This document shows, piece after piece, positions 55,690-56,105 of a DNA stretch of 56,105 bases (position 1 is its first letter; each line of letters starts with the position of its first letter). Source of the stretch: Amphimedon queenslandica (Eukaryota; Porifera; Demospongiae; Haplosclerida; Niphatidae); assembly GCF_000090795.2 (NCBI RefSeq), contig NW_003546511.1, positions 50,411 through 106,515 on the forward strand. The letters are read 5' to 3'. The position numbers were made by a program, and so were the translations under genes. A model generated the notes under the pieces. The model worked only from the letters and a program-made list of their open reading frames with translations, was not told where the DNA came from and ran no database searches.

Positions 55690-55755
55690 CTGTTTAAAAT
55701 ACTTTACAAAATAAAATAAATAGTATTTACTGCTACTCAAATTATTTTTACAAGG
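55566..55755. repeat. Tandem segmental duplication, copy 2
   Basis: Direct repeat of 54566-54765 with scattered substitutions and small indels. The offset is about 1 kb, the size of the stretch carrying the intervening mini-exons. Confidence 0.85.
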
Positions 55756-55770
55756 GAACAGATACTGTAT

Positions 55771-56105
55771 GGTTGGTAAAATTTGTGGATCTAATATTTT
55801 GGCATTATCTCAAAAATTTCCTTAAATGCTAATATTTGTGGGTACAAATATTCAGGGCTAGCAGTTAGCAAACTCCTTTTCACTTTGATCTATATACAGC
55901 ACTAGTTTCCAATAGATGACTGTAGTAAAATATAGAGTAATAGACAAAGACTTTGGCTCCTCCACTGGCTTGAAAATAGTAGTTATAGCGCTCTATATGC
56001 TCTGTTAATTAGTTATCTTGTGTGTGGGTGGTAGAGGTTAAAATTCGGTGGATAAAAATGAATGGCCAAATTAACGAAAATTAATACTCTACAAAAATTA
56101 CCAAC
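55771..56105. mobile_element. Candidate MITE with GTTGGTAA-type inverted ends, reaching the window edge
   Basis: Left GGTTGGTAAAATTTGTGGAT followed by CTAATATTTTGGC resembles the right end of the window read on minus, GTTGGTAATTTTTGTAGAGT followed by ATTAATTTTCG. The interior contains no coding signature. The right boundary coincides with the window end, so the true end may lie beyond. Confidence 0.5.

Noticed and set aside
1..56105. CRISPR arrays, rRNA or tRNA genes, bacterial operons
   Set aside because: No regularly spaced identical repeats with unique spacers, no rRNA-like conserved stretches seen, and introns plus element types show the DNA is eukaryotic. A tRNA scan was not possible by eye.

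Overview
This is eukaryotic, AT-rich, intron-bearing DNA with three assembly gaps (10718-11077, 30428-30437, 45063-45584). The repeat content (PIF/Harbinger, hAT, P-like, Tc1/mariner, DIRS, BEL/Pao, Helentron, CR1-like LINE) and the frequent ACATGTA-type words suggest a marine invertebrate. My best guess is a demosponge such as Amphimedon; that is inference, not proof. I see no clearly single-copy host gene, rRNA, tRNA or CRISPR array. Nearly everything recognisable is a transposable element or its remains.

Layout. 0.6-2.5 kb: a hAT-like MITE and a TIR-flanked element. 3.1-5.1 kb: a decayed PIF/Harbinger element (transposase on minus, accessory protein on plus). 5.1-6.4 kb: a Helentron-type fragment in which a PIF1-like helicase C-terminus is fused to an APE-type endonuclease. 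8.0-9.7 kb: tandem repeats and a LINE ORF1 (PHD finger plus RRM-like). 11-12.8 kb: low complexity, a tandem array and a small acidic coding fragment. 13.0-25.8 kb: a three-level nest. A CR1-like LINE (minus) is interrupted by an unusual reverse transcriptase element (plus). That element is itself interrupted, inside its coding region, by a 6.38 kb BEL/Pao retrotransposon (minus) with 226 bp LTRs and a 5 bp target duplication. 27.1-29.8 kb: a DIRS-type tyrosine-recombinase retroelement with direct repeats. 30.0-37.5 kb: several hAT elements plus a mariner-type MITE. 40.3-43.1 kb: a hAT MITE with perfect 8 bp TSDs, a P-element/THAP9-like pseudogene and a second mariner-type MITE. 43.3-46.6 kb: a hAT inserted into the coding region of another hAT, with a perfect 8 bp TSD. 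46.8-48.4 kb: two inverted-repeat elements and a LINE scrap. 48.7-50.7 kb: an IS630/Tc1-type DD34E transposase convergent with a conserved accessory-type gene. 51.5-55.7 kb: an RGRPKG protein and, on minus, a Ulp1-like protease with a PHD-type C-terminus. Upstream of the protease lies a run of very short, mostly symmetric phase-1 exons.

Most interesting: (1) the reverse transcriptase element with an N-terminal eight-cysteine cluster, a YADD-type RT with a fingerprint I cannot assign to a clade, a CxC..H..C finger and a C-terminal R2-like restriction-type endonuclease signature; (2) the mini-exon array at 54.1-55.7 kb, where nine exons of 39-99 nt are all multiples of three and share splice phase; (3) the datable nest of three retroelements; (4) the transposase/accessory-gene pair at 48.7-50.7 kb. 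Almost all coding regions carry stops or frameshifts, so they are called pseudogenes. Family assignments come from reading motifs by eye, without database searches.
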